From: Lysobacterales bacterium UBA5700 | Lineage (GTDB): Bacteria > Pseudomonadota > Gammaproteobacteria > Xanthomonadales > Xanthomonadaceae | Assembly: GCA_002420085.1 (NCBI GenBank) | Contig: DIHI01000028.1 | Coordinates: 7,800-15,070, forward strand | Reading direction: 5' to 3' | Length of the DNA stretch: 7,271 bases | In this document: in pieces, positions 7,194-7,271 of the stretch | Position numbering within the stretch: position 1 is the first letter of the stretch | Layout: each line of letters starts with the position of its first letter | The notes under the pieces: generated by a model | What the model was told of the DNA's origin: nothing | Database searches by the model: none | What the model saw: only the letters and a program-made list of their open reading frames with translations | Program-made: the position numbers and the translations under genes

Positions 7194-7271
7194 ATGACCG
7201 CTCCTTCGACTGCCGATCCGATGTCTGATTCGGGCCCCGTCACGGCCACCGAGCCGCCTGTCGTGCCGCCC
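7194..7271 (+). CDS. Start of an unidentified protein, divergent from xerD, cut by the window edge
   Basis: An ATG at 7194 opens a frame of 26 codons that runs off the right edge without a stop. The visible residues (MTAPSTADPM, then SDSGPVTATEPPVVPP) are rich in Pro, Ala, Thr and Ser and look disordered, with no signal peptide, membrane segment or known motif. Support for a real gene is indirect: the -10-like TATCCT at leaderless spacing and the end of coding sequence on the opposite strand. A second in-frame ATG at 7221 is an alternative start. The ATG at 7189 is not usable because it meets TGA after one codon. Genes for RDD-family membrane proteins or LptF/LptG often lie near xerD in Xanthomonas relatives, as I recall, but nothing in these 26 residues identifies one. 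Confidence 0.4.
   Translation, partial: MTAPSTADPMSDSGPVTATEPPVVPP

Noticed and set aside
6022..7197. Open frame of 391 codons on the plus strand opposite xerD
   Set aside because: Antisense to a complete XerD with all catalytic residues; no domain recognised in the frame itself.
1..7271. dif site, CRISPR array, tRNA, insertion sequence, prophage or defence genes
   Set aside because: I looked for an AT-rich Xer site near xerD, spaced repeats, cloverleaf arms and transposase-like frames on both strands and saw none.

Overview
The window is high-GC DNA from a gammaproteobacterium, most likely of the Xanthomonadales/Lysobacterales. Three things point there: the first half of GspE closely resembles the Xanthomonas XpsE type as I remember it, PurL is the single large proteobacterial polypeptide, and xerD is followed by dsbC as in many gammaproteobacteria. 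I recognise no species. Four genes lie on the minus strand and cover nearly all of the window. A fifth probably starts at the right edge on the plus strand.

Reading with transcription from right to left: xerD (tyrosine recombinase that resolves chromosome dimers, 7095-6142), dsbC (periplasmic disulfide isomerase, 5995-5270), purL (purine biosynthesis enzyme, 5185-1271) and gspE (type II secretion ATPase, 1037 to beyond the left edge, cut in the middle of its Walker A motif). The gaps are 146, 84 and 233 bp. xerD-dsbC-purL could form one transcript. gspE, behind the largest gap, probably has its own promoter and may open a type II secretion cluster outside the window. On the right, 98 bp separate xerD from a short open frame on the plus strand (7194-7271) that leaves the window.

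This is mostly ordinary core-genome sequence. I see no CRISPR array, insertion sequence, prophage, tRNA, rRNA, riboswitch or defence system, and no convincing new biological system. The most useful observations are small. The hexamer TATCCT sits exactly 6 bp before the ATG on both sides of the xerD divergent gap, which suggests leaderless transcripts in both directions. A 10-bp palindrome in that gap overlaps the predicted xerD -35. PurL carries a Ser/Pro-rich in-frame insertion coded by two adjacent degenerate 14-bp repeats. XerD has an Arg/Ala-rich N-terminal extension and a changed residue two places after its catalytic tyrosine.

Functionally these are mostly unrelated housekeeping genes: chromosome segregation, oxidative folding in the periplasm, purine synthesis and protein secretion. 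The one plausible link is that DsbC corrects disulfides in periplasmic proteins, including exoproteins that the GspE-driven system would export after folding. That link is inference from function and proximity only.
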